Positions 45,046-56,976 of a stretch of 64,000 nt of DNA are shown here, one piece after another. Origin of the DNA: Dastarcus helophoroides (lineage: Eukaryota; Arthropoda; Insecta; Coleoptera; Bothrideridae); the NCBI GenBank assembly GCA_028583605.1, contig CM053325.1, positions 61,693,121-61,757,120 on the forward strand. Reading direction: 5' to 3'. Every line of letters starts with the position of its first letter. The stretch's first letter is position 1. The translations under genes were made by a program, and so were the position numbers. The notes under the pieces are model-generated. The model saw only the letters and a program-made list of their open reading frames with translations, did not search any database and was not told the origin of the DNA.

Positions 45046-46842
45046 ATGACTCCAATTCAGTATATTTTTTTCATAATTTTTGCAACTGTCATCTGCACAT
45101 TAGTAACGGAAGTTCTGAGCAACGATCCAAACTTCTGTTCATGCAACCCCAGGGATTATCCATACTTTGTCAAGCTCTCTATCAGAAGAGGAAACAAAAC
45201 CTATAAGTGCGGTGGGACCATAATCAAACCAAGATGGGTTATAACGGCGGGCCATTGCGTTTCACCAAAGAAAGGATGTCCGGTATCTTGTGTCAACGTG
45301 ACAGCAGGACATACACCGAAATATTTCCAACTGGTCGAAGCCGAACGTTTCATTCGACATCCCAACTACGAACCGAAAGCACGATCCCCAACTTGCTATG
45401 ATTTGGCTCTTCTGCACCTAAAGAAACGAATTAAGTATACTGCGGCCGTGTGCCCCATTCCGATTGCTGGTCCGGAAGTATATAAGAAATTTTTGAAATG
45501 TTGCCCTCGAACAGTGAAAGCTCTCGGCTGGGGCACCCAGAAAATAGACCCGAAAACCGGAATGAAGGTAAATTTTTGATTTCCTGCAGTAAATAAAAAA
45601 TGCAAAATAACAAAATTTGAAAAACGTAGCTTTAGAGGAGATTTTTTTATTAGGGTGCGTATCCACTGGCACTCGCTAATATCCAATACAATGTTCACGA
45701 ATATCTGGCGTAACATTAGTTTCGTTTTGGTACCACGGACTGGTCCTTGGTTATCTTCAAAAATTGAAATACAAATCTTGTCTCCTGAAACCAAGAAAAA
45801 TTGAGAAACGCAACAAAGGTTGCTCTTAAGAGCAATCCTTTTTGGTTTCAGGGGACAATATTTGTATTTCAATTAATTTCGTTGACCTTGTTCGTGTATA
45901 GGTGGCCAAAATTCCCGCATGCTGTCGATAACATCTCAAGATGTCTTCGTCAGAATTCAGTCTGGTGTAGACGCACAATGGGTTCAAGTTCATACCACTA
46001 AACCGAAACACTGAGCGAACATCAAACAAAAATTTGATTTAATGTAGAAGTCGTCAAGTCCAGTCAACAGTTCGCAAATTGTTACTCGGTGGATACGCTC
46101 CATAATAGTTGTATTCAGGCCGCAATTGGGAAGGGACCACAGGGAGGTGTATTTTGTGCTGTTTTGGTTCTCACCAGAGCTGGATTTAGACTTGAACATT
46201 CTTAAACTATTTGAGATATGGGGCTATTGAGATATGGGCTATTGGCAAATAAATATTCAATTTATTACTGAGTCGGGAACTTTTTAGCGAACAAACAGCT
46301 CGAAAAAAGAGGCTTTTTGGTAATATTTTGATGGGGCTTAATAATTTTGGCGACCACAGCTCTATTTTCCCTACAACTTCCTCTGGGTTACACTGTATCT
46401 CTAAATATGATTTGGGGGGGCTAAACTCTAAATTGAATAACTTTTATACGTAAATCCAGCACTGGGTATCACAAAATACTTTTGGGCTCCTGCCTACGGC
46501 AGTGACTCTACCTGTATTTTAATTTCTTTAATTTAGGTAAAACCAGAATGTGCCAAAGACGAAATACACTGTGTGTACTTAAACGCCAAACATCAGGAAG
46601 AATGCAATGATCCCGTGAAATGGTATCCCGCGGAATGTTACCATCTTTGTACGGATGGCGATGGCAGCGCAGTTACTCATGGAGATAGTGGTGGACCGCT
46701 GGTGTGGGATGATACTTATCAAGTTGGTGTTATTTCGTTTGGTTACGGATGTGGTTTAAAAGAAGGAAGAGGGTTTCATACGAGACTCGATAGATTTTCC
46801 GAATGGATTGAAAATATTACCAACTGCAAATATAGAAACTAA
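45046..46842 (+). CDS. Secreted trypsin-like serine protease (S1 family), no IVGG activation site
   Basis: Two exons, 45046-45567 and 46537-46842, in phase, 275 residues. Residues 1-25 are a signal peptide (hydrophobic YIFFIIFATVICTLV). The catalytic triad is present: His70 in ITAGHC, Asp119 in YDLALL and Ser225 in GDSGGPL. The expected zymogen cleavage site before IVGG is absent: the mature chain would start near NDPNFCSCNPRDYPYFVKLS, so the usual Ile16-Asp194 salt bridge cannot form in the normal way. The residue in the primary specificity position (189 by chymotrypsin numbering) is Ala, and 191 is Thr instead of Cys, so that disulfide is lost while extra cysteines appear elsewhere (CSC, CPVSC, KCCP). 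The gene may encode a protease with a hydrophobic pocket, or an inactive homologue. AATAAA lies at 46912. Confidence 0.92.
45728..45876. mobile_element. Fold-back hairpin element FB1, copy 10, in the protease intron
   Basis: Starts with ACGGACTGGTCCTTGGTTAT and ends TTTCAGGGGACAATATTTGT. The inner palindrome is TTGCTCTTAAGAGCAA. It lies in the 969 bp intron. The wider segment 45653-46103 starts GTGCGTATCCAC and ends GTGGATACGC, possibly an older element that received the hairpin. Confidence 0.82.
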
Positions 46843-46911
46843 TGGGTATTCCATTTCAGGACATTCTTACTCCCAGTCATTTGTGTACTTTTATATATTT
46901 TTGATCAATTA

Positions 46912-46917
46912 AATAAA
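46912..46917 (+). terminator. Polyadenylation signal of the protease gene
   Basis: AATAAA 70 bases after the stop codon. Confidence 0.65.
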
Positions 46918-47137
46918 TTGTAAATAAGACAAGTTTCATTTACACGATTAATACATGGATATAAAGCACCTCAAAGTAACTAACTTTTGGTTTACTAATT
47001 TTGGTACTACTACTAACTACATTTTGTTTTCCTGAACGTGTTTCCCAAACAATTTCCACTTTTCTGTCTTTCATAACATTTTTCTCATTCTTTTGGTACT
47101 ACTTTTTCAACCTATTTTAAAGTTATTCTGCTTTTTT
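46918..47137. other. Short gene-free spacer
   Basis: Nothing recognised between the protease 3' end and the LINE fragment. Confidence 0.5.
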
Positions 47138-47417
47138 TAAAGTTTAATCCATTCTTAAAGGATAAGCCCATTATGCCTTCAAAGCACTGCGAGTAAGATG
47201 CGGAAACAAGGACAGATGGCGATGAACCGCCTTCTTAAACAAGGCTAAGTTGTAATTTTTGGGGAAAATTTCTTTTGGTAACGAGTTCCATAGCTTAGAA
47301 GTTCTATAAAGAAAAGTGTCTCCGTAGACAGAGGTCCTCACTGTGTCAAGCTGGACCGCACAGGAATCTGCTGTCTCCGACTGCCTTGTATGCCTCAAGA
47401 GTCTTGCCCTTGGATCC
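47138..47417 (-). mobile_element. Non-LTR retrotransposon 3' fragment (Jockey/CR1-like)
   Basis: The minus strand reads RLLRHTRQSETADSCAVQLD, then FLYRTSKLWNSLPKEIFP and KNYNLALFKKAVHRHL, the typical end of a reverse-transcriptase polyprotein. 5'-truncated near 47417. Same family as the two copies in the Hsp70 introns. Confidence 0.87.
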
Positions 47418-47809
47418 CCCCATTTTCTCGAAATATCCACTTTTTTTCTCAAAACTTGTCTTTAATCATAAATTTTTTTTTTTCTGTTGAAATTCTATTT
47501 TATTCTTAAAATTCGACTGCTTTATGAGAATCTGACATTCTCAAAATTTTTGTCTCAATTTTTTTGGAACTATTCACTTCTCGAAATACCTCTTTTAAAT
47601 CCAATCAACTTTCGATATGTTTATCAGAATTTGCCCTTGCCTTTTGATGTTTTATTTAAAGAGTTAAAATTTTGAAAAATAATACTTGATAATACTTGAA
47701 AATGTTGAGTTTTTATAACAAGAGCCAACATTTCTAGAAAGTTTTCTTTGGAAATTTTAATAGTTCTTTTTATCTAATTTTCTGGAAATTGCAACTTTTT
47801 TTTCAAAAT
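47418..47809. other. Gene-free AT-rich stretch
   Basis: Degenerate AAATTTCG-type sequence between the LINE fragment and satellite D. Nothing else seen. Confidence 0.5.
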
Positions 47810-50800
47810 ATTGGCAAAGTTACTATGAAATCTGCCGCTAAAAGTTAACCAAACTGAGTATACTTGTCTTTAATTAAATTTAAAATTTAGATGCTACGGA
47901 AGGGAGAGAGGTTTTGAGAAAGTAAAAAATCGAATTTCAGTAGTTCGACGCCTCTAAATCCAAAACGATAAATCATAATTCTCTTTCGTCAGCTAGTGCG
48001 GAATTGACAGCACAGAATCGATCAAATTAAATACTTTTATCTTTAACTTAGGTCGAAACTTGCATGCTATGGAAGGGAGAGACGATCAAAAAAGTCGAAA
48101 CATTGAATTTGAGCAACGTAGAGAACTCTAACTATAAAACAGGGCGCTTTAGATTAATTTGGTGAGTTACTGTGAAATTTGCCGCTAAAAATTAACCAAA
48201 CTGAGTACACTTGTCATTAATTAAATTTAAAATATCGAAGCTACAGAAGGAAGAGACGTTTTGAGAAGGTAAAAAATCGAAATTCAGTAGTTCGACGCCT
48301 CTAAATCCAAAACGATAAATCATAATTCTCTTTGGTCAGCTTGTGCGGAATTGACAGCACATAATCGATCAAATTAAATACCTTTATCTTTAACTTAGGT
48401 CGAAACTTGGATGCTATGGAAGGGAGAGACAATAAAAAAAGTCGAAACATTGAATTTGAGCACCGTAGAGACCTCTAACTATAAAACAGGGCGCTTTAGA
48501 TTAATTTGGTGGGTTATTGTGAGATTTGCCGCTAAAAATTAACCAAACTGAGTACATTTGTCATTAATTAAATTTAAAATTTGGAAGCTGCAGAAGAAAG
48601 AGACGTTTTGAGAAAGTAAAAAATCGAAATTCAGTAGTTCGACGCCTCTAAATCCAAAACGATAAAACATAATTCTCTTTGGTCAGCTTGTGCGGAATTG
48701 ACAGCACATAATCGATCAAATTAAATACCTTTATCTTTAACTTAGGTCGAAACTTGCATGCTATGGAAGGGAAAGACGATCAAAAAAGTCGAAACATTGA
48801 ATTTGAGCACCGTAGAGACCTCTAACTATAAAACAGTGCGCTTTAGATTAATTTGGTGAGTTACTATGAAATCTGCCGCTAAAAATTAACCAAACTAAGT
48901 ATACTTGTCTTTAATTTAATTTAAAATTTGGATACTACGGAAGGGAGAGAGGTTTTGAGAAGGTAAAAAATCGAATTTCAGTAGCTCGACGCCTCTAAAT
49001 CCAAAACGATAAATCATAATTCTCTTTGGTCAGCTAGTGCGGAATTGACAGCACATAATCGATCAAATTAAATACCTTTATCTTTAACTTAGGTCGAAAC
49101 TTGCAAGCTATGGAAGGGAGAGACGATCAAAAAAGTCGAAACATTGAATTTGAGCAACATAGAGAACTCTAACTATAAAACAGGGCGCTTTAGATTAATT
49201 TGGTGAGTTACTGTGAAATTTGCCGCTAAATATTAACCAAATTGAGTACACTTGTCATTAATTAAATTTAAAATTTGGAAGCTACAGAAGGGAGAGACGT
49301 TTTGAGAAGGTAAAAAATCGAAATTCAGTAGTTCGACGCCTCTAAATCCAAAACGATGAATCATAATTCTCTTTGGTCAGCTTGTGCGGAATTGAGATCA
49401 CATAATCGATCGAATTAAATACCTTTATCTTTAACTTAGGTCGAAACTTGCATGCTATGGAAGGGAGAGACGATCAAAAAAGTCGAAACATTGAATCTGA
49501 GCAACTTAGAGACCTCTAACTATAAAACAGTGCGCTTTAGATTAATTTGGTGAGTTACTGTGAAATCTGTCGCTAAAAATTAACCAAACTGAGTACACTT
49601 GTCATTAATTAAATTTAAAATTTGGAAGCTACAGATGGGAGAGACGTTTTGAGAGGGTAAAAAATCGAAATTCAGTAGTTCGACGCCTCTAAATCCAAAA
49701 CGATAAATCATAATTCTCTTTGGTCAGCTTGTGCGGAATTGACAGCACATAATCGATCAAATTAAATACTTTTATCTTTAACTTAGGTCGAAACTTGCAT
49801 GCTATGGAAGGGAGAGACGATCAAAAAAGTCGAAACATTGAATTTGAGCAACGTAGAGAACTCTAACTATAAAACAGGGCGCTTTAGATTAATTTGGTGA
49901 GTTACTGTGAAATTTGCCGCTAAAAATTAACCAAACTGAGTACACTTGTCATTAATTAAATTTAAAATTTGGAAGCTACAGAAGGGAGAGACGTTTTGAG
50001 AAGGTAAAAAATCGAAATTCAGTAGTTCGACGCCTCTAAATCCAAAACGATGAATCATAATTCTCTTTGGTCAGCTTGTGCGGAATTGAGATCACATAAT
50101 CGATCGAATTAAATACCTTTATCTTTAACTTAGGTCGAAACTTGCATGCTATGGAAGGGAGAGACGATCAAAAAAGTCGAAACATTGAATCTGAGCAACT
50201 TAGAGACCTCTAACTATAAAACAGTGCGCTTTAGATTAATTTGGTGAGTTACTGTGAAATCTGTCGCTAAAAATTAACCAAACTGAGTACACTTGTCATT
50301 AATTAAATTTTAAATTTGGAAGCTACTGAAGGGAGAGACGTTTTGAGAAGGTAAAAAATCGAAATTCAGTAGTTCGACGCCTCTAAATCCAAAACGATAA
50401 ATCATAATTCTCTTTGGTCAGCTTGTGCGGAATTGACAGCACATAATCGATCAAATTAAATACCTTTACCTTTAACTTAGGTCGAAACTTGCATGCTATG
50501 GAAGGGAGAGACGATCAAAAAAGTCGAAACATTGAATCTGAGCAACTTAGAGACCTCTAACTATGAAACAGGGCGCTTTAGATTAATTTGGTGAGTTACT
50601 GTGAAATTTGTCGCTAAAAATTAACCAAACTGAGTATACTTGTCATTAATTAAATTTAAAATTTGGAAGCTACTGAAGGGAGAGACGATTTGAGAAGGTA
50701 AAAAATCGAAATTCAGTAGTTCGACGCCTCTAAATCCAAAACGATAAATCATAATTCTCTTTGGTCAGCTTGTGCGGAATTGACAGCACATAATCGATCA

Positions 50801-53050
50801 AATTAAATACCTTTACCTTTAACTTAGGTCGAAACTTGCATGCTATGGAAGGGAGAGACGATCAAAAAAGTCGAAACATTGAATCTGAGCAACTTAGAGA
50901 CCTCTAACTATGAAACAGGGCGCTTTAGATTAATTTGGTGAGTTACTGTGAAATTTGTCGCTAAAAATTAACCAAACTGAGTACTACTTGTCATTAATTA
51001 AATTTAAAATTTGGAAGCTACTGAAGGGAGAGACGATTTTGAGAAGGTAAAAAATCGAAATTTCAGTAGTTCGACGCCTCTAAATCCAAAACGATAAATC
51101 ATAATTCTCTTTGGTCAGCTTGTGCGGAATTGACAGCACATAATCGATCAAATTAAATACCTTTATCTTTAACTTAGGTCGAAACTTGCATGCTATGGAA
51201 GGGAGAGACGATCAAAAAAGTCGAAACATTGAATCTGAGCAACTTAGAGACCTCTAACTATAAAACAGGGCGCTTTAGATTAATTTGGTGAGTTACTGTG
51301 AAATTTGCCGCTAAAAATTAACCAAACTGAGTATACTTGTCATTAATTAAATTTAAAATTTGGAAGCTACAGAAGGGAGAGACGTTTTGAGGAGGTAAAA
51401 AATCGAATTTTAGTAGTTCGACGCCTCTAAATCCAAAACGATAAATCATAATTCTCTTTGGTCAGCTTGTGCGGAATTGACAGCACATAATCGATCAAAT
51501 TAAATACCTTTATCTTTAACTTAGGTCGAAACTTGCATGCTATGGAAGGGAGAGACGATCAAAAAAGTCGAAACATTGAATTTGAGCAACTTAGAGACCT
51601 CTAACTATAAAACAGGGCGCTTTAGATTAATTTGGTGAGTTACTGTGAAATTTGCCGCTAAAAATTAACCAAACTGAGTACACTTGTCATTAATTAAATT
51701 TAAAATTTGGAAGCTACAGAAGGGAGAGACGTTTTGAGAAGGTAAAAAATCGAAATTCAGTAGTTCGACGCCTCTAAATCCAAAACGATAAATCATAATT
51801 CTCTTTGGTCAGCTTGTGCGGAATTGACAGCACATAATCGATCAAATTAAATACCTTTATCTTTAACTTAGGTCGAAACTTGCATGCTATGGAAGGGAGA
51901 GACGATCAAAAAAGTCGAAACATTGAATTTGAGCAACTTAGAGACCTCTAACTATAAAACAGTGCGCTTTAGATTAATTTGGTGAGTTACTGTGAAATTT
52001 GCCGCTAAAAATTAACCAAACTGAGTATACTTGTCATTAATTAAATTTAAAATTTGGAAGCTACAGAAGGGAGAGACGTTTTGAGAAGGTAAAAAATCGA
52101 AATTCAGTAGTTCGACGCCTCTAAATCCAAAACGATAAATCATAATTCTCTTTGGTCAGCTTGTGCGGAATTGACAGCACATAATCGATCAAATTAAATA
52201 CCTTTATCTTTAACTTAGGTCGAAACTTGCATGCTATGGAAGGGAGAGACGATCAAAAAAGTCGAAACATTGAATTTGAGCAACGTAGAGACCTCTAACT
52301 ATAAAACAGGGCGCTTTAGATTAATTTGGTGAGTTACTGTGAAATTTGCCGCTAAAAATTAACCAAACTGAGTACACTTGTCATTAATTAAATTTAAAAT
52401 TTGGAAGCTACAGAAGGGAGAGACGTTTTGAGGAGGTAAAAAATCGAATTTTAGTAGTTCGACGCCTCTAAATCCAAAACGATAAATCATAATTCTCTTT
52501 GGTCAGCTAGTGCGGAATTGACAGCACATAATCGATCAAATTAAATACCTTTATCTTTAACTTAGGTCGAAACTTGGATGCTATGGAAGGGAGAGACGAT
52601 CAAAAAAGTCGAAACATTGAATTTGAGCAACTTAGAGACCTCTAACTATAAAACAGTGCGCTTTAGATTAATTTGGTGAGTTAGTGTGAAATCTGCCGCT
52701 GAAAATTAACCAAATTAACTGAGTATACTTTTTTTTAATTAAATTTAAAATTTAGATGCTACGGAAGGGAGAGACGTTTTGAAAAGGTAAATAATTGAAT
52801 TTCAGTAGTCCGACGCCTCTAAATCCAAAACGATAAATCATAATTCTCTTTGATTAGTTAGTGCGGAATTGACAACACAGAATCGATCAAATTAAAAAAT
52901 ACCTTTATCTTTAACTTAGGTGAAAACTTGGATGCTATGGAAGGGAAAGACGATCAAAAAAGTCGAAACATTGAATTTGAGCAACTTAGAGACCTCTAAC
53001 TATAGAACGGTGAGCTTTAGGCTAATTTGGTGGGCTACTACGGAATCTGC
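47810..53050 (+). repeat. Satellite D, 347 bp dimeric monomers, ~15 copies
   Basis: Landmarks GGCGCTTTAGATTAATTTGG, CCGCTAAAAATTAACCAAAC, GTTCGACGCCTCTAAATCC and GTGCGGAATTGACAGCACA recur every ~347 bp from 47820 to 52682. Each unit contains GGAAGGGAGAGACG twice and its two halves align loosely, so it is an old dimer of a ~173 bp monomer. Central copies are nearly identical; edge copies (first, last two) are more diverged. Near 49391 and 50086, GAGATCACATAATCGATCGA marks alternate units, showing a 694 bp higher-order step. Confidence 0.96.
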
Positions 53051-54159
53051 AACTGCAAATTTTTGTTAAAAATTTCGATTCATTTTAAATATAACCTAAA
53101 ATATCCACCTCTGCCACAATGTCGACCTTTTTGGTTCGAATTCCAACGTTTCAATTTTTTTTTCGAAATTTTGACCTAATTTTGGAAATTTCGACTTTTT
53201 TGCAAATGTTGACTTCGAAAATTTCAATTTCTTTAAAATTTTGGCTTAACTGAATATATATTTTAATTTTCTTGAGAACATATTTTTTTATATAATTTTT
53301 GTCTTTTTTAAGGAAAATTTCGATTTATTTTTAATTTCTACATCTTTTTAAGATATCGACTTATTTGAAAATATCTACGTTTTTTTGAGAAATTTAAACT
53401 TTGTTTAAAGTTTTGTTCATTTGTTTTTGAAGAATAGTCAAAACTATCAGAAAAGTCAAAATGTTTAAGAAGGTCGAGATTTTGAAAAATTAAGTTTTGG
53501 ATAATTAAAATCTTTTTTTTATTGAACATTTTTTAAAAAATTAAAATTTTGATGAAAATTTCGTAATTTTGTAACACTTCCCAAAAAGGTTAAATTTTGG
53601 AAATAACGCTGACATTAAAAAGTCAAAATTGTCAAAGAAATTTGGTACTATTAAAGGAATGACAAAATTATAGTAAAAATGTTAGAAAACCACAGATTTC
53701 AAAAAAATGTCGACAATTTAAAATAAAATTAAAATTTTTAAATTCAGTCCAAATTTTGAAATGGTTGGACTTTAAAAAGGTAATTAACATTTTGAAGAAT
53801 TATAATTTTTAAAAAATTTTAATTTTGAAAGAGTAGAAAATTTAAAGAAATCAAAAATATAGACTTTTTTGAGAATTTCGATTATTTAAACATTTTTAGA
53901 AATCAAAAATGTTTAAAAAAAATCAAAATTCTCAAAAAAGTCTTTATTAAAAAAACTGCCAAATTTTTGGAAGGTTGAAATAACAAAAAATCGAAATTTT
54001 CAAAAGTACAATTTTTCAAAAAGTACAAATCAAAATTTTGAAAACAATTCATAAGTCAAAATTTTCAAAAGCGGTAAAATTTTAGAAAGGTAGAAATATT
54101 TAAAAGGATACCAAATTTTGAGAAGTCGAAATTTGGCAAAAAAAAACCATCAAAAATTG
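53051..54159. other. Gene-free degenerate AT-rich stretch
   Basis: Degenerate CAAAATTTTGAAA-type sequence on both strands; no gene or element ends recognised. Confidence 0.6.
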
Positions 54160-54311
54160 TTTCAAGTTTTCAAATAAATCTGAAATTGTCGAAAAGGAAA
54201 AATTTCAAAAAATGTCAAAATTTGAAAACGGCGAATTTTTGAAATGTAAAAGTTTTGAATTCGCATATTTTAAAAGAGCGAAATTCAAAAGCAATTTTTG
54301 AAGAATCGAAA
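54160..54311 (+). repeat. Conserved block preceding the 9 bp minisatellite, copy 1
   Basis: Contains TCTGAAATTGTCGAAAAGGA, AAAAGTTTTGAATTCGCATA and AGAGCGAAATTCAAAAGCAA in this order. The same block stands at 62495-62703 and 63411-63617, each time directly before a 9 bp repeat array. Confidence 0.88.
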
Positions 54312-56165
54312 TTTTGAAATGAATGAAACGAATGAAACGAATGAAATAAATGAAACGAATGAATTAAATAAAATAAATGAAATGAATGAAACGAATGAAA
54401 TGAATAAAACGAACGAAATGAATGAAACAAATGGCATTAATAAAATGAATGAAACGAATGATATAAATGAAATGAATGATATGAATGAAGCAAATAAAAT
54501 AAATGAAATGAATGAAATGAATGAAATGAATGAAATGAATGAAATGAATGAAATGAATGAAATGAATGAAATGAATGAAATGCATGAAATGAATGAAATG
54601 AATGAAATGAATGAAATGAATGAAATGAATGAAATGAATGAAATGAATGAAATGAGTGAAATGAGTGAAATGAGTGAAATGAGTGAAATGAGTGAAATGA
54701 GTGAAATGAGTGAAATGAGTGAAATGAGTGAAATGAGTGAAATGAGTGAAATGAGTGAAATGAGTGAAATGAGTGAAATGAGTGAAATGAGTGAAATGAG
54801 TGAAATGAGTGAAATGAGTGAAATGAGTGAAATGAGTGAAATGAGTGAAATGAGTGAAATGAGTGAAATGAGTGAAATGAGTGAAATGAGTGAAATGAGT
54901 GAAATGAGTGAAATGAGTGAAATGAGTGAAATGAGTGAAATGAGTGAAATGAGTGAAATGAGTGAAATGAGTGAAATGAGTGAAATGAGTGAAATGAGTG
55001 AAATGAGTGAAATGAGTGAAATGAGTGAAATGAGTGAAATGAGTGAAATGAGTGAAATGAGTGAAATGAATGAAATGAGTGAAATGAATGAAATGAGTGA
55101 AATGAGTGAAATGAGTGAAATGAATGAAATGAATGAAATGAATGAAATGAGTGAAATGAGTGAAATGAGTGAAATGAATGAAATGAATGAAATGAATGAA
55201 ATGAATGAAATGAATGAAATGAATGAAATGAATGAAATGAATGAAATGAATGAAATGAATGAAATGAATGAAATGAATGAAATGAATGAAATGAATGAAA
55301 TGAATGAAATGAATGAAATGAATGAAATGAATGAAATGAATGAAATGAATGAAATGAATGAAATGAGTGAAATGAATGAAATGAGTGAAATGAGTGAATG
55401 AGTGAAATGAGTGAAATGAGTGAAATGAGTGAAATGAGTGAAATGAGTGAAATGAGTGAAATGAGTGAAATGAGTGAAATGAGTGAAATGAGTGAAATGA
55501 GTGAAATGAGTGAAATGAGTGAAATGAGTGAAATGAGTGAAATGAGTGAAATGAGTGAAATGAGTGAAATGAGTGAAATGAGTGAAATGAGTGAAATGAG
55601 TGAAATGAGTGAAATGAGTGAAATGAGTGAAATGAGTGAAATGAGTGAAATGAGTGAAATGAGTGAAATGAGTGAAATGAGTGAAATGAGTGAAATGAGT
55701 GAAATGAGTGAAATGAGTGAAATGAGTGAAATGAGTGAAATGAGTGAAATGAGTGAAATGAGTGAAATGAGTGAAATGAATGAAATGAGTGAAATGAATG
55801 AAATGAATGAAATGAATGAAATGAATGAAATGAATGAAATGAATGAAATGAATGAAATGAATGAAATGAATGAAATGAATGAAATGAATGAAATGAATGA
55901 AATGAATGAAATGAATGAAATGAATGAAATGAATGAAATGAATGAAATGAATGAAATGAATGAAACGAACGAAACAAATGAAACGAATGAACTGAATAAA
56001 ATAAATGAAATCAACGAAATAAACGAAATAAACGAAATAAACAAAATAAACGAAATGAACGAAATAAACTAAATGAATTAAATGAACCAAATGAACCAAA
56101 TGAACTAAATAAACAAAATAAACGAAATTAACAAAATGAACGAAATAAATGAAATAAACGAATGA
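54312..56165 (+). repeat. 9 bp minisatellite, ~205 units of GAAATGAAT / GAAATGAGT
   Basis: Uniform GAAATGAGT blocks (about 54652-55060 and 55385-55775) alternate with GAAATGAAT blocks; the edges carry degenerate units (GAAACGAAT, AAAATAAAT). A single-base deletion near 55397 shifts the phase. Since the unit is nine bases, frames stay open on both strands and give long M-S-E/M-N-E or F-H-S frames of up to 642 codons. These are artefacts of the repeat. Confidence 0.97.
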
Positions 56166-56661
56166 AATTTTAAGAAAAATGTATAGCTTCACAAAAAGCC
56201 AAAATAAAAACAATTCAATAATTTCAATTTATTTTCGGAAAAATATTGAAATAAAAAAAAAATGGATCCATTTAACTCGTTAAGGAAAGTAGTGGCCATG
56301 ACAATAGTGAGTTAGGTCGGATGACATAGCTTCTCATAATTTTAGTCGACTAAAAAAAATGTGGCGCCTGAAATTAGCAAAATCATTTCAAATAACAAAC
56401 GATTTTTTAAACATCGCTTATAAACTGAACGAAGTATCGATATGTTTTAGGTTTTAAGATGTTGAAACATCGATGTTCACAAACGATACACCGATGTTTT
56501 CAAAACATCGAACTATCCTTTGCATTCTTATTTCGAGTGTGACCCAACTAGCAGGCGCTTACAGAACGAAAGTCAAAATGTCGAAAATATTTCAGTTGTC
56601 AGAAATAACTTTCAAATTGATAACACGCAGCTTCCCATCAGAACCCCTCATATGTGGTTAA
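56166..56661. other. Cytochrome c upstream region with ATCGAT palindromes
   Basis: No gene. A cluster of ATCGATG sites at 56405-56515 (GTATCGATATG, AAACATCGATGTTC, AAAACATCGA) lies 150-250 bases before the cytochrome c start. Confidence 0.55.
56405..56515. promoter_or_regulatory. ATCGAT palindrome cluster upstream of cytochrome c
   Basis: Five sites related to AACATCGATGTT, the same motif as upstream of the Aps gene. Could be DRE-like promoter elements; could also be a shared repeat. Confidence 0.35.
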
Positions 56662-56976
56662 ATGGGAAATCCAGAAAAAGGAAAAGGCATATTTCAAAAA
56701 ATTTGTTCGATGTGTCATACAGTTGAAAAGGGAGGTAGACATAAAAACGGTCCAAATCTTCATGACCTTTTCGGAAAACAATGCGGTACCGCCGATGGAT
56801 ACTCATTTACGGAAGCTAGTAAAAATTCTGGAATTGTATGGAATGAGAAGACTTTGGATGAATTTTTAGCAGATCCGGCGAAATTCATACCTGGAACGAA
56901 AATGATTGTTAAAGGCTTGAAATCGGCCGAAGATCGAAGGGACGTTATAGCTTTCCTTAAACGAGCAACTAAATAA
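56662..56976 (+). CDS. Cytochrome c, intronless, resembling the testis-type paralogue
   Basis: Electron carrier between complexes III and IV in the mitochondrial intermembrane space, and an activator of caspases. The 104-residue frame has every key feature: the haem-binding CSMCH (Cys15, Cys18, axial His19), GPNLHDLFG, and PGTKM with axial Met81, then [20 protein letters not shown]. It is diverged from the standard somatic protein: [20 protein letters not shown] and [19 protein letters not shown] are unusual, and the CGTA-x-GY stretch recalls Drosophila Cyt-c-d. The start ATG follows GGTTAA, giving an in-frame stop just upstream. No intron is present, so a retrocopy that stayed intact is possible, although no poly(A) tract or target duplication was seen. 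Confidence 0.93.
   Translation: MGNPEKGKGIFQKICSMCHTVEKGGRHKNGPNLHDLFGKQCGTADGYSFTEASKNSGIVWNEKTLDEFLADPAKFIPGTKMIVKGLKSAEDRRDVIAFLKRATK

Noticed and set aside
45396..45872. Minus-strand open frame over the protease exon end
   Set aside because: It is the antisense shadow of the protease exon and an FB1 hairpin; the plus-strand frame has the catalytic motifs.
45653..46103. Separate transposon with GTGCGTATCCAC ends in the protease intron
   Set aside because: Only about 10-12 bases of inverted similarity and no secure target duplication; kept as a remark, not as a feature.
47810..53050. CRISPR-like array
   Set aside because: The units are 347 bp and contiguous without unique spacers; this is a eukaryotic satellite.
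54285..56213. A 642-codon and several other long open frames on both strands
   Set aside because: They are produced by the 9-base minisatellite, which leaves several frames open at once. The translations are pure tripeptide repeats and change frame at a single-base deletion.
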